This document shows positions 48,001-60,668 of a DNA stretch of 64,000 nt, in pieces. Each line of letters begins with the position of its first letter. The stretch's first letter is position 1. The translations under genes were made by a program, and so were the position numbers. The notes under the pieces were generated by a model. The model worked only from the letters and a program-made list of their open reading frames with translations, was not told the origin of the DNA and ran no database searches. Source of the DNA: Anseranas semipalmata (lineage: Eukaryota > Chordata > Aves > Anseriformes > Anseranatidae); NCBI GenBank assembly GCA_013399115.1, contig VXAA01002999.1, positions 1,038,718 through 1,102,717 of the forward strand. The letters are read 5' to 3'.

Positions 48001-51000
48001 GATTTTAGCATTTACAAATATCATTATCTAGAAATGCAATACAAACAGCACCTCCATGGCATTTTAAAAATAGAAACAGAAGATTCCACAGATATATAAA
48101 TCTGAGTATACAGAAATGGGAGCCAGTTCCTTTCACAACCTGAAACTGCACTTCCCTTTTGGCTACTTTATATAAAAATGTCATCTCTGGATCAATCTAA
48201 CCTGGAAGTTCAAACATTATCTTCTACTCCAGCTATCAGGGAACAACTGATATGTTTCACTTTTCTGTACTAACATTTGGTATTTAGTCCAATGGAAAAT
48301 TGGAAATGTTCTGGAAATGGCATCTTTGTTTCTTGGGTTGAAGTGAAATAAACAGGCTACAGAAACCATTACTTTCCCTTTCTAACAGGAAAAAATGGAT
48401 ACACTTAAAAGTTCAATTTTTCCTGTAGAAACACGAAATGTGGGACTTATTTTGACATCAGCTACATTATTTGTTGTTATGATCAGATGCTATACAGAAT
48501 TAATAAATGGCAGTATACATGCACAAATGCAGTAAGAAGTCAATGGTTTTAATATTAAGATTGTAACCATTTTCATTTGATCTTTCTCTGTATTAAATTG
48601 TAATATACTAAATCTCAAATACTTGCTGCATGTAATCTATAAATATTCTCAAACTTTATCTAATAATCTTGTAATAATCCAATAAGATAGCAATATTTTG
48701 TGACAGAATTTCATACCTTCAGTCTAACATTACATTGTATTCAAGCATGAATTCTTTGCTTTTAGAAAACAGTAACATTACTTAAAATAAAGCAGTTTCA
48801 AGCTTAAGGAAATATAACTTTTTTTCTTGTTATTTTGCAGGAAATAAGGTTTATGTTTCTGAGGATGTAGCATTCTCCTAAATATAAAACAGATTCTCGG
48901 GGTGTTCTTTGCCTAGATAGTGGAGCTGCTGAATAAAATGTTTGTCTCTTTTCTTTGCAGGTTCTATGCCAAAACATTTAAGTATATAATTGCCTCAGCC
49001 CCCATTCTCATGAGGTTTATGCAGATAGCGAGTCCCTCTTCCTCAGACACTTCCCTGCCTTTAAGTGTAGAAATATGTACGTCATTTTTGAGCTCATACT
49101 GGAATAATTCTTGGGTGGCTGAGCATAGGGTGGTCTAAGGGATTCTCTCTTCTGCTGCTAAAGGAATTAATAAGGGAAATAACTTGGACTTTTCAGCTCA
49201 GTCTGTCCTTTTCCTTTTCTCTCCCTGCCAGCCACTCACCACTACTAGACTACTGCATGGTTGCTGGAAGCTTCATGCAATTTCAAAAACAGGAACCTGT
49301 TTTTCCCTGTTTTTTTCTTCACCCCAAATGTGGCATTGTTTCAAACAGAGATGCAGCCAGTCATTATTGTATCATTGCTCAAATTCTCAGTTATTGAATT
49401 TAGAGTAACAAAGTCTATTTCTATTTAATCTGTTGATATTCATGAGTGCGCATTCAATTAATCAGAATCTACCACGTCACTATGATCACTTGGAAATCTT
49501 TCAATGAATTTAATTTAGACATTTTGATAATATTTGCACAAGAATTCCTTCATATAGATCCATGACTGTTCCATACAAAAGGCTTCAGTGAAATTTAATC
49601 TGAATATAAAGATGGAATACTAAAGTCTGATCTTTTGGTGTAATAACTGCAGTTGCAAATAAGGATTAAAAAGAATGAAGTCTTATATTGCTGTTTTTCC
49701 ATTCAGCAATGTATAAGTGCATTTTAAACCCATGAAACTACAAGATATCCACCCAAGATAATTTGACGTGCATAGACAATATTTTATGTAAAGCATCTCT
49801 AAGTTCCTTAACTTCAGGACACAATATAATTTATACCTACTGCATAAGTAGCTTGACTTTATTTGCTCAGTGTACTTAATTTTTATTACAATTTTTGAAA
49901 TGTAATTAGACCTTTGTTTAATGAGTCAATAAGTAGATGAAAGTCCAGTTACAATAATAAAATCATAGATAGTTTCAGAATTATTTGTTCCTTAAAAATA
50001 AGGATTTATGTAGCCAAACCAGGTCTAGCAATATGTATTTGACATTATATTAGTTCCTAAAAAAGATTAAAAACAGTATACAAAATTTTAATTTTAATAC
50101 TGATCCACTTATTTTGACTGAATATAAGTGTTGTGATAAAATCAAGCATAAACAATTTTTCTAAAATTTATCTAAGATATTTAGTAGTGGAGAATTTCAT
50201 TCTATAAAAATTATCAATATATGCAAGAATTACAGAAAAGAGCCTTTTTATTAGTAGTACTGTGAATACAGTAAACATATTTTCAGATGAGAAGTCTAAA
50301 GCTGAAACATTAAAGTTGGGATGCTCAAGACATTTTTCTAAAATAACTTTAGGCACTGGTGACTAGGTAAAGATTTATTGTAAAATGTATTTGGCAGCCT
50401 AATTTGAAAGCTTGTATGTTACGGTCCATGTGGTACCTGGCAAACACATCAGAATTCAGTGTAATTGTGAAAAAATATCAAGCAAGGAGGACTATAGTAT
50501 TAGCTATCATGGATAATGTGATACGCATCTGAAGTTATTAAGAGTATAAGAACCTGTACATACAAAAATAAGAGATGGAGTAGCATATTTGAGTAAGAAC
50601 CAGCTGTTTGAATTGAATAGTGTAATTTGAACTACCTAATGGGGGAGTGAGGTGTTCCATTGTTCACATTAGCTGTCTTCTCAAAAAGTGGGAGCTAAAT
50701 TATTTCAGCTCATGTTGCCCAACTCTGGCCTGTGGGAGGAGAACGCTGTTCTCAATAGCTCTGTGAGCCATACAAAAGGAACCTCTACAGGAGATGGAGA
50801 ATTTGACAGATGTATTCCACTTTCTGCCTACACAACAGAGAAATTTATGCCTGCTGTAATCTGTAATGCTGTACATGTCAACAGATCCTGCTGAATCTAG
50901 GAGTATCAGCATGCAGAAGTCACATTAATGTAGACATAGCACTGACATTAACACATTTACTAATTTTAATGTAAAGTCAGTTTCATAAGAAAGCCTTGTA

Positions 51001-51504
51001 CAGGGGTTTTTAACCATCTGCATTCAGTCCTGCACAGTCCAACGGTGCACATCATTTGATGTTAATATACTGAAACATGTACTTCATCCTCAAAGTCATT
51101 TTTATTCATAAGCCTTTGAACATATTTTCCAAAGCTATGAGGTTTGATAGGACTCTTCAATAGTTTGCTTAGCAATTTGGAAATTCTAACGTCCTGCTTA
51201 ATAGCATTTTAAAATTTAAATAATGAACATCTTTAATGATCTTGCAGTCTCTCCAGCAGAATCAATACCATGTGAATAATTGGTAATAAACTGTAATCTA
51301 TATCACACAGTAATTCGTTTCCTGCCCCCATATTTTACCCTCTGTTTTTCTCATGATCTTTCCTATTTAATCTGAAACATTGCATTGAATGAATTCATAG
51401 GCTGATAAACTATTGCAACAAAGTACTTTAAATTAAGCATGGAATTAAATTAAGTTCTGTTTTCCACGGTAAATGCTTATCCAAAGAAGGAATTTCAGAC
51501 CTTG
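48001..51504. other. Unique non-coding DNA, no gene seen
   Basis: AT-rich, with no recognised repeats. Around 49430-49560 and 48590-48800 the sequence is unique, with TAAT-type and ATTCATGAG-like words, and resembles conserved non-coding DNA in texture; that is only an impression. 48838-48840 and 48958-48960 end in 'tttgcag'/'ttttgcag', possible splice acceptors, but no supporting open frame or donor was found. Confidence 0.4.
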
Positions 51505-52982
51505 TTTACTAAACCTGAAAATAAGCTATTACCATTTCTCTTGGCTGTTAAATGCAAATGTGACATATGGATTTTTGAAAACACAACAGTGTATTAATGG
51601 TAGATTAACAAAGTATTGCAAATATATTTTTGCAGCAAGTTTAGTGCAGGCAGACACTTGTCTCTATGAGACATCTGACATCTTTCCAAAGACATGCAAA
51701 AGTGTGAGATGGTAGAATTTGCTTAAATGAGATATGTTGGTGGCTGGACTACCTCTAAAAATGATTGTCTCAATTAAAAAAAAATAAATCAGTATCTATT
51801 AGTTTGAATGTAATTGCATAGCTAGAAAGAATCTCTCTCTTTAATGTTTTTTCTTTGGTAAAGGTATACCATGGAAGTTCAGTGCTGTGGTGATTGATGA
51901 GAACCACTTATAGAACACACATTAGTTAAGAGGCTTCTTTAAGCCAAACAGTCATGGTTGAATGAATCATTCGAAGCCGTAAGTACCAGATTAAAATGAA
52001 CACAGCATATTCCTACAAGATTCCTTGAAGATAGCATTTTTTTACATTTCTGAAGCTGATGGAGCTTTGAAATTGTGATGAGATCCCCCAAATGGCTTTT
52101 AAAATAAACTTTTGTGCTAAATTCATTGCCTTTTTAGAATAACAAGGTATGCATGTATAGCACCCTTATCTGTGCAAAAGCATGTGAAAGAAAAAAAGCC
52201 CCAAAGGATAAATAAAGCTGGCATCAGCTGATTTTCTTCACAGCATAGAATAGAAACCAGATAAGGATGGAATACGTTGAATTGCCATGGGAGAAGTTAG
52301 CGCTGCTTTCACATTTGGCTTATAGCACCTGGAACATATTTTTATAGTACATCATATGTAAGTTCTGACTCTGAAGCTGACTCCTCTCCGTCTGGATGTT
52401 GTTGTGTTGAGCAGTCCCTGAAGGGCCATTAACTAGGCCGAACAATGTTTGCCAGTGAAGAGCTGCATTTAGGGTGTTCCAGAGCTTGACTATGGATTTC
52501 TGGAGCTTCAGCCTCCACTGCCACATAGGCGCAATCTTGTTTGATCTTGTTTGTTCTGTACCACAGGGGAATCATCACGGGATCAACAGAAGATGGCTCA
52601 CAGGTCACAGTACTGATGTTGAAATCAGTCTACCATCTGCTGGTGTTTATGACTAGATCACAATCGGCTTGGTTGTATGGTAGCGAGGTGGGAAAGATGA
52701 GCTTCTTTCTGCCTGTCTTTTTGTGTGTCTGGTGGAGAAGACAGTTTCAGCCACAAACTTCTGAGGAAATGCGCATTATTCTCTAAACCTACCTGTGGGG
52801 CACTCATTTGCTTCCAGGTAGTTTGGGGCTGTGTGGTTACTGTGCTGTTTATGTGCTACAGTTTGTGCCCAGGGAGAAGTGGCTCCACTCTGCTTTAAGT
52901 TTGTATCCTATTTTCCTTTGTAAAAAGGAACTTCAACCAGAACACCTGATCTTAAAACAAACAAACAACACCAACAGCAACA

Positions 52983-53015
<33 letters not shown>
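52983..53015. repeat. (AAT)n microsatellite, copy A
   Basis: About eleven AAT units, identical in length to the one in copy B. An unstable repeat of equal length in both copies argues for a very recent or artificial duplication. Confidence 0.92.
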
Positions 53016-53144
53016 CCACCTCTGTACAATAGGTCCTTAACACAAAAAAAAGGCCCAAGAAAGTAAATGTTCAAAATTTGGTAACCAAGAAATTCTATAG
53101 CCAGATTTATGACAACCATAAGGACTTATGGTGGGAAAGGCAGC

Positions 53145-53284
53145 TGACAGCGTACGGACTGCAGGTGCCCAAGTGCTGGTACTGGGGTGCTGGGGGTCTG
53201 CTGCGTGAGGCAAGGCCGGGGCTGCCCCGTGCAGGCCACAGCCGGTTCCAGCCGGCTCCAACGGCCCCACCGCAGGGCACGGCC
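53145..53284 (+). mobile_element. 5' part of the 54.9-kb LTR, duplicated and cut off
   Basis: The first about 140 bases of the GC-rich LTR, identical to 54930-55069, ending at the single N. It is most likely the same LTR insertion represented twice, not a second insertion. Confidence 0.85.
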
Positions 53285-53285
53285 N
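53285..53285. other. Single-N assembly junction
   Basis: One ambiguous base exactly at the boundary of the two copies. The left side ends in the LTR core ('gggcacggcc'); the right side resumes with sequence identical to 51505. It most likely marks a contig join of unknown size. Confidence 0.9.
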
Positions 53286-54767
53286 TTTACTAAACCTGAA
53301 AATAAGCTATTACCATTTCTCTTGGCTGTTAAATGCAAATGTGACATATGGATTTTTGAAAACACACCAGTGTATTAATGGTAGATTAACAAAGTATTGC
53401 AAATATATTTTTGCAGCAAGTTTAGTGCAGGCAGACACTTGTCTCTATGAGACATCTGACATCTTTCCAAAGACATGCAAAAGTGTGAGATGGTAGAATT
53501 TGCTTAAATGAGATATGTTGGTGGCTGGACTACCTCTAAAAATGATTGTCTGTCTCAATTAAAAAAAAATAAATCAGCATCTATTAGTTTGAATGTAATT
53601 GCATAGCTAGAAAGAATCTCTCTCTTTAATGTTTTTTCTTTGGTAAAGGTATACCATGGAAGTTCAGTGCTGTGGTGATTGATGAGAACCACTTATAGAA
53701 CACACATTAGTTAAGAGGCTTCTTTAAGCCAAACAGTCATGGTTGAATGAATCATTCGAAGCCATAAGTACCAGATTAAAATGAACACAGCATATTCCTA
53801 CAAGATTCCTTGAAGATAGCATTTTTTTACATTTCTGAAGCTGATGGAGCTTTGAAATTGTGATGAGATCCCCCAAATGGCTTTTAAAATAAACTTTTGT
53901 ACTAAATTCATTGCCTTTTTAGAATAACAAGGTATGCATGTATAGCACCCTTATCTGTGCAAAAGCATGTGAAAGAAAAAAAGCCCCAAAGGATAAATAA
54001 AGCTGGCATCAGCTGATTTTCTTCACAGCATAGAATAGAAACCAGATAAGGATGGAATACGTTGAATTGCCATGGGAGAAGTTAGCGCTGCTTTCACATT
54101 TGGCTTATAGCACCTGGAACATATTTTTATAGTACATCATATGTAAGTTCTGACTCTGAAGCTGACTCCTCTCCGTCTGGATGTTGTTGTGTTGAGCAGT
54201 CCCTGAAGGGCCATTAACTAGGCCGAACAATGTTTGCCAGTGAAGAGCTGCATTTAGGGTGTTCCAGAGCTTGACTATGGATTTCTGGAGCTTCAGCCTC
54301 CACTGCCACATAGGCGCAATCTTGTTTGATCTTGTTTGTTCTGTACCACAGGGGAATCATCACGGGATCAACAGAAGATGGCTCACAGGTCACAGTACTG
54401 ATGTTGAAATCAGTCTACCATCTGCTGGTGTTTATGACTAGATCACAATCGGCTTGGTTGTATGGTAGCGAGGTGGGAAAGATGAGCTTCCTTCTGCCTG
54501 TCTTTTTGTGTGTCTGGTGGAGAAGACAGTTTCAGCCACAAACTTCTGAGGAAATGCGCATTATTCTCTAAACCTACCTGTGGGGCACTCATTTGCTTCC
54601 AGGTAGTTTGGGGCTGTGTGGTTACTGTGCTGTTTATGTGCTACAGTTTGTGCCCAGGGAGAAGTGGCTCCACTCTGCTTTAAGTTTGTATCCTATTTTC
54701 CTTTGTAAAAAGGAATTTCAACCAGAACACCTGATCTTAAAACAAACAAACAACACCAACAGCAACA

Positions 54768-54800
<33 letters not shown>

Positions 54801-55069
54801 CCACCTCTGTACAATAGGTCCTTAACACAAAAAAAAGGCCCAAGAAAGTAAATGTTCAAAATTTGGTAACCAAGAAATTCTATAGCCAGATTTATGACAA
54901 CCATAAGGACTTATGGTGGGAAAGGCAGCTGACAGCGTACGGACTGCAGGTGCCCAAGTGCTGGTACTGGGGTGCTGGGGGTCTGCTGCGTGAGGCAAGG
55001 CCGGGGCTGCCCCGTGCAGGCCACAGCCGGTTCCAGCCGGCTCCAACGGCCCCACCGCAGGGCACGGCC
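53286..55069 (+). repeat. Direct duplication, copy B
   Basis: Second copy of the 1.78-kb block, 4 bases longer than copy A because of a tandem TGTC. Differences seen against copy A include 51586 A versus 53367 C, 'agtatct' versus 'agcatct', 'gccgtaag' versus 'gccataag', 'tgtgcta' versus 'tgtacta', 'cttctttct' versus 'cttccttct', and 'ggaactt' versus 'ggaattt'. Most are transitions, as expected for alleles. Unlike copy A, it runs on through the complete LTR. Confidence 0.95.
54768..54800. repeat. (AAT)n microsatellite, copy B
   Basis: The counterpart of the repeat in copy A, with the same length and the same flanks. Confidence 0.92.
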
Positions 55070-55673
55070 GGGCCCAGCAGCCACGGGTGGGCACCTCGGG
55101 GACAGGCTGGGGAAGAGAGGGCAAACACCACTGGACAGGCAGAGGGTGGGGGAACAGTGGAGGGAAAGGGGGAACCTCAAGGTGAGAGGAGGAGGAGGTG
55201 CCCCAGCGCAGAGCAGGCACACCCCTGAGGGGACTGCAGCCTGTGGAGGACTCACTCCAGAGCACAGGAAAGGCATGAGAAGGGCAGCAGAGAAAAAACC
55301 AACCCCGCCTGCATCACTCATCGCCTTTCTGGAGGGACTGAGTGTGACCTTCAGCGGTGACATGGGGGAAGGAGAGGTTCTTGAAGTGAAGTGGAGCCTG
55401 GGAAAGGGGGGCAAGAGGTGTTTTAATGTTTCTCTTGTTTCTGAATACCCAAACCAGTAATTAAACATTTATGTTAATTGCCAATAAATTAATGAAATTC
55501 CTCAAGTGAAGTCTGTTTTTCCAGCAACCAGGGAGTGTTTTCCAAGGCTTTATTTTGACCGATGAACTTTCTCAGTCCTGTACATCCTCCTTTTTGCCTC
55601 GTCCCACTGGGTGTGGGAGACAGTGAGCAAGCATCAGGGTGGGTGCCTGGCTGCCAGCCTGGCCCAACAACCT
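54930..55673 (+). mobile_element. Solo LTR of avian endogenous retrovirus
   Basis: A sense LTR of about 740 bases. It has the GC-rich 5' core ('agccggttccagccggctcc' at 55026 onward, 'gcacggccgggcccagcag' at 55063), a purine-rich middle (55100-55210) and a 'ctgcagcctgtggagga' stretch. A polyadenylation area follows, with AATAAA at 55483-55488, then 'gaagtctgttttt', and a 3' end corresponding to 55673. It is related to the LTRs at 36.4 and 60.2 kb. No internal retroviral sequence follows, so it is a solo LTR. The 5' start is an estimate, the 3' terminal CA has decayed, and no clear target-site duplication is visible. Overlapping open frames (up to 185 codons, both strands) are GC artefacts and none resembles a retroviral protein. 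Confidence 0.82.
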
Positions 55674-57705
55674 AGAAGGTAATTTTGAAACTCTCTGACA
55701 TTTTAGGCAGAGATGCCGATTTTCTGTAATTGTTAATTGTTTTTTCCACCCACATAGTGTATAGTGTATTTTTCAACTACTAATTTCAAAATGCCAGTCT
55801 CACGCACCAAAGACCTTCCCCATCCAATAATTACCTCTCTTTTTCTGTTTATCTTTCTGGAGTAAAATAAAAATGCAATAAAAAATAGAAAATCTCTTAT
55901 GCATAGAGCTGTCTGACTGTTCTGCTTCTCATTGCAGCCTCTCCCTTTAACCTTTGTGTTGGCATATTACTCTTTTCAAGCACTGCTCCAAAGCTGGATT
56001 GTACCCTGTTTACGTGGCAGGCAGCTCCATCTCTCTCTTCCTGAACAGTTTAGCTCGACTCATTTTCTATTGGACTATCACTACAGTAGCATAAGGCAGC
56101 AATAGTTCTTAATTAAAATACAGTGCTACCTGCAGTGTAATTTGAGCAGAATCAAATTGCAAGAGGACAATGTTAGTGGAATCACACATTTTTATATTTC
56201 AGTGCTACTAAAGTGAGTTAATGTCATTGCCACTGATATGACATTGAGATATTTAGGGTTTCCAGAACTTATGCTACTGCAACGCAGGGATAAAACATGA
56301 CTTTAGCTTACTAATATTTTGTTGCCGAGTTTTCAATGCTAAATAGAACTCTACAAAGCACATATGCACCCAAAACTCTTTTTAAAGCTTTGCATATGGT
56401 GTTTACAAAGCAACCTTGCTTATAGTCAACTGCCCTTCTAAAGATGACACCTGGTATTGATAGAGGTTTTGTTATATCTTAAACATTAAAATTGCACTCC
56501 TCTGGTGGTTGAAAAGCCATGCATTTTTTTTTTTTTTTTTCTGCAAAAGCATCTGATTTTTCCATACGAAAACTATTTTGGGCTTCATAGATTTACATGT
56601 AGATGAGCTTTATTATAGAATAATCTTACATTTATATTTTTATCTTTGCTGTATTAAAAGACAAAAAAATGCAGTTGCAGAGAATGCAATTAATGAGAAT
56701 TAATGCAAGACTGATTTTCACATTTCTTTTGTAATTTTGTTTTCTTCTGTGCAGGAGTATTTTATTAAAGAAATTGATAGGCTTTTTAGTTCCAAAAAAA
56801 AAGATGTTGTTATAGATCTTAATAAAAAGGCTTACATCCTATAAAATGTACTATGACTCTTAAGAGTAATTTTGAAGTTTACTTTTACATTATAAAAATG
56901 ATCTTTTGTTCAATTTTGGCATATGCATGCATGATTCCAAAATGTCATCTGGAAATCATTTACAGGGAATTTTCATAAGAATTATGAACAAATGAATACC
57001 AGGTTCATAATAAGACTGTTATGTTCTAGTGCAATATTACCAGGAATGATATAAAATTTAGCATCTCTACTCAAATCCAGATACTGGAAATAACTATATA
57101 TATCCACCATAATCTTTGAACAAACCTGAGAGGGCTCTTTATTCACAGAGAATAATACTCTTTGCCCAGCCTTCCTAAACCAGTGAACCTGACAATTCAC
57201 ACTTTTTGATTGCAAATTGTATTAAATAGTTCTTCAGCATTTTCCCAGAAATTTAAACTTTATAAGAACAGTAGTTTACTTTAACAGTATAAAATGCGTG
57301 TAAATTTTTCTCTCATTGGAATCTGAGAGGTTAGAATTAGTAATGGCTTTCAGGTACAATGTATGAAGTCTAGCTCTGATCCCTTGCATGTATCTTAGCG
57401 TACAAAGTTACACACAAGAAACAATAGGCTATAACTCATTTACACTTTGAAAACTAACCAAGAAAGCATGCTTTTAACCATGCTTTTACATTTAAAATAA
57501 ACAACTTGCACTATTAGTATTATTGGTAGATGATCTATTTTTTAAATATCTCATTGACCTTGATTCCTTGAGCATACAGTCTTTCTAAGTACAAAAACAA
57601 AAAAAGTAAAAAAAGTGTCCTGACTTTCATTGAGTTTCTCTATTTCAAATATGTTTCTTCTTGACTCTGCTTCCCCCACTGCCTAACATCAATCTTTTGC
57701 CATAT

Positions 57706-57816
57706 GAAAAAAAGAGAAAAAAAAAAAAAAACTAAAATGCTTAGGGGGCCCTCTTACCTACACTTCCCTTTTCTTTTTTCTTTTCTTTTCTTTTTTTTTT
57801 GTTGTTGTTGTTTGTT
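57706..57816. repeat. Opposed A-rich and T-rich tracts
   Basis: An interrupted A tract (57706-57731) is followed about 35 bases later by a CTTTT/T tract ending in (GTT)n. The two are complementary enough to pair as an imperfect hairpin. The frame through the T tract, giving a lysine-rich tail, is not a gene. Confidence 0.65.
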
Positions 57817-58065
57817 CTGTTAGAAATCTTGTGTCTGTAACATAGCCAACTGTTTTAAAGAGAGAAACCCTATTAAAAGGCCACCACAACAGTTTGTGTA
57901 AACCAGTCATCCAAGGAGAAACATTCACCAGTCTGGTCAATCTGAGAACCTGGCACAAATATGCAATGTTCTGTGCCTCACTAGAAACTAAGAGAGTATA
58001 AGCTTGATGGAATGGGGAGAGAAAGCCTGCCAAACCACTCTGCTATTGCCCTCCACAATACTCAT

Positions 58066-58096
58066 TAAAAATAAATAAATAAATAAAAAGAAAAGA
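58066..58096. repeat. (AAAT)n microsatellite
   Basis: About five AAAT units inside an A-rich stretch. Confidence 0.85.
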
Positions 58097-60190
58097 GCCC
58101 TGCAACAGGCCTGGTGTCTGAATCTGACATTAATCCCCAGAATTAACATGTAATGAGACTGTTATGGAATGTCTTTGTGGTATTTTCAAATTGCAATTAG
58201 CACAGCGTTAATCCAGTACCTTGATATAATACTTCATACTTTTTTATATCAGTCTATGCTTTTGCATAGAAGTCTTCCAATTTCAGCACTTCTGACTTCA
58301 GAAGACTTGGTTTTACTACATTACTCTACTTTAAAAACACTTGTGGTGGCCAGATTTTTGCCATCTGTACTGTTCACTTATTTGAGATGGCACCTAAAAG
58401 CATGATGGTAGGTTATTGTAAACCAGACCACTGCTTTAAAAAATCCTGGGCAAAACCAAATAGACATTTTTGAGCATGTCAGCTTCATTCAGACTAATTC
58501 AAGTAATTACTGAGAGCTGAGAAGCTGAGAAGCCTGAGGAGGACGAGAAGGAATACTGTGGAACATCTTTGGATGACAAGGCTTCCCAGATGGCTGCTCC
58601 CTCTTGATACTGAGCTCAGAACAACACAGGAAGTTCTGCAACTGAAGAGGAAGGATCCTGCCCAGCCTGCTGCCAGCGCTGGGGTGCAGAGAAGCCCCTG
58701 CTGCAGCCCAAGGTCACCACACAGCACCAGTGTGGTACCTGTGAACCTCAACCAGCAACCCCCTCTTCTGACAGCCCCCTAGCTGATCAGTTTGGAAATA
58801 TATCACCAGTGTGACAGGTCTTAGTTCAGAGCTCTTCCTGAAGTCTAATCTCAGTGGAACTATGGGACGTTGTCTGTCTCTCAGAGAGAGGCAGATACTT
58901 CTGGCTCCCGTGTCCCACCCCACTCAACAAAATCCTGGCTAATGAGTCCAGCTGCTGCTGAGCTGGAACCATACCTCCATAAGCCTTCTGTCTCTCACAC
59001 TGAGTACCTGCAATAACTTTTGCTCAGACGTACATATCTACACACTATAATGTCCTCTCATTTACTACGGCATCTCTCCTTGTAGCATTTCTTCTACTGT
59101 GCTTCTGTTGTGGCAGGCCAATGACCAGAATCATTACCATTGCATAGCAATTCTCTTTGGCGTTACATCAGAGATTAATTTGTTTCCTAAAGCCTGTGCC
59201 ATGATTGGCACATGACTCATTAAAAAGCAATGGTCTACTTTTATTTGTCTCCTTGCTACAGGCACTGAACCAAATTGTTTTCTGACTGTTTAAATGAAAT
59301 CTGTACTCTTAAAATTAGGTCATTGCCCTGATAAATCCTTCCTAACCATATATCCAGAGAGCTGATTAAAATCCAATCCATTTGACATTATAATTAAGTC
59401 TCACATCTAGTTTACAGTTTTATAATTACATCCTTGCATCCTGAGAAAGATGAGAGGTCTCTCCTGTTCATCTGAGGGATCAGAACAATTCTGCTGAGAG
59501 CATCTGAGGGGATGCAGTACTAGCCCTTGCACATATGTAGAAGACAGACGTAAGCTGCTGAAAGAGGCCCTTGTCAATTAGCAGATCTGCCCAGCCTGCA
59601 GATGTGCCCTGCAGGAGCAGTGCAGCGTTTAGAATATGAGGGGGAGACTGATTTTTCAATTGGACCTAGCAAGCGGAGGTCAGTGACCAAGAGCAACATG
59701 GGTTGATTCTTCACTCTAAGTGTGGCGTGATCCAGCTGTCCACAAACATGGAAGAAGACTACCAAACATACTGTTACCGTGATTTTGCCTGATTTTCCTG
59801 TCTGATTTTCCTAGCCAGTCCTTGCTTTTTTATGTTTCTCAAAAAGAGGTTGGGCAAGAGAAAGGCGGAGAGGGCCATCTATAAAGCTCCAAAGTTTTAT
59901 CTCATTCTGAACTTACTTAAAAAGTAAGTTCAACAAATTGAACAGAACCAGTACCCATCTTCCTGTAAGGGGCACAAAAACCCACCTGTGTTTCCCCTTT
60001 TGAATCAGTAGCTTCCTTTGTTCAGTCAAGTCTTCCTCCTCATCCAATACGCCTGATGCTGGGAGCAAACATAAATCTGATGCTTTCAACCTCATCCAGT
60101 AATACTCCAGAGCTTTTGCTATTATACCGTGAGCTGGAGTGTGCAGTCCTCCTTCAGCAGTACAAACTGCTGCACAAGTACAATTCATGT

Positions 60191-60195
60191 CTAAC
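60191..60195. repeat. Target-site duplication, left copy
   Basis: CTAAC directly before the LTR end at 60196; its partner is GTAAC at 61080-61084, with one mismatch at the first base. Confidence 0.6.
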
Positions 60196-60557
60196 TGTGG
60201 TGGTTTTACCCTGCTGGGCAGCTGAACTCCACCACAGCTGCTCTCTCACTCCCCCTCCTCAAAGAAAAGGGGGAGAAAATATGATGGAAAGGGCTCAAGG
60301 GTTGAGATAAGGACAGGGAGATCACTCACCAATTATCATCACAGGCAAAACAGACTCAGCATGGGAAGATTAATATAATTTATTACCTATCACTAGCGGA
60401 CTAGAGCAGTGAGAAACTACAAGAAAACTAAAACACCTTCCCTCATCCACCCTTTCCTACCTCCTCCCCCCGAGCGGCGCAGGGGAACGGGGAATGGGGG
60501 CTGCGGTCAGTCCCTCACGCTGCGTCTCTGCCGCTCCTTCACGGTCACTCTCTGCCC

Positions 60558-60668
60558 CTGCTCCACGTGGGGTCCCTCCCACGGGATGCTGTCCTTCCCG
60601 AGCTGATCCTGCGTGGGCTTCCCACAGGCTGCAGCTCTTCCAGAACTGCTCCCATATGGGTCCGTACC
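60558..60668. repeat. Tandem repeat of about 45 bp inside the LTR, entering the gap
   Basis: Three successive units start at 60558, 60603 and 60646. Each opens with 'ctg.tcc' and shows the 'cgtggg..tcccac.gg' hairpin-like centre. The units are about 45 and 43 bases; the third is cut by the N-run. The array is part of the LTR. It probably continues inside the gap, so copy number is unknown here. Confidence 0.7.

Larger units (their letters stand above)
51505..53284 (+). repeat. Direct duplication, copy A (likely false duplication)
   Basis: This 1780-base block is repeated almost unchanged at 53286-55069, directly next to it, with one N between. I see about six single-base differences and one 4-base difference (an extra TGTC in copy B near 53550), i.e. 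about 0.4% divergence. The (AAT)n inside has the same length in both. Copy A stops abruptly in the GC-rich core of an LTR, where copy B continues. The break at an N within a hard-to-sequence repeat, with allele-like divergence, is the signature of two haplotype contigs joined end to end. Confidence 0.95.
55674..60190. other. Unique non-coding DNA, no gene seen
   Basis: AT-rich with simple repeats: a T16 run near 56526-56541, and an A-rich tract at 57706-57731 facing a T-rich tract at 57766-57816. Around 56100-56250 and 59230-59420 the sequence is unique, with TAATTA and ATTAAAATCC-type words that could mark conserved non-coding DNA. The patch at 58500-58790 is GC-richer with frames on both strands but no recognised family. 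Confidence 0.45.

Noticed and set aside
51505..55069. True segmental duplication with two LTR insertions
   Set aside because: The single N at the junction, the truncation of copy A in mid-LTR and allele-level divergence fit an assembly artefact better.
54822..55468. Open frames of 121-185 codons on both strands
   Set aside because: They overlap in several frames within a GC-rich LTR and resemble no retroviral or host protein; high GC lowers stop-codon frequency.
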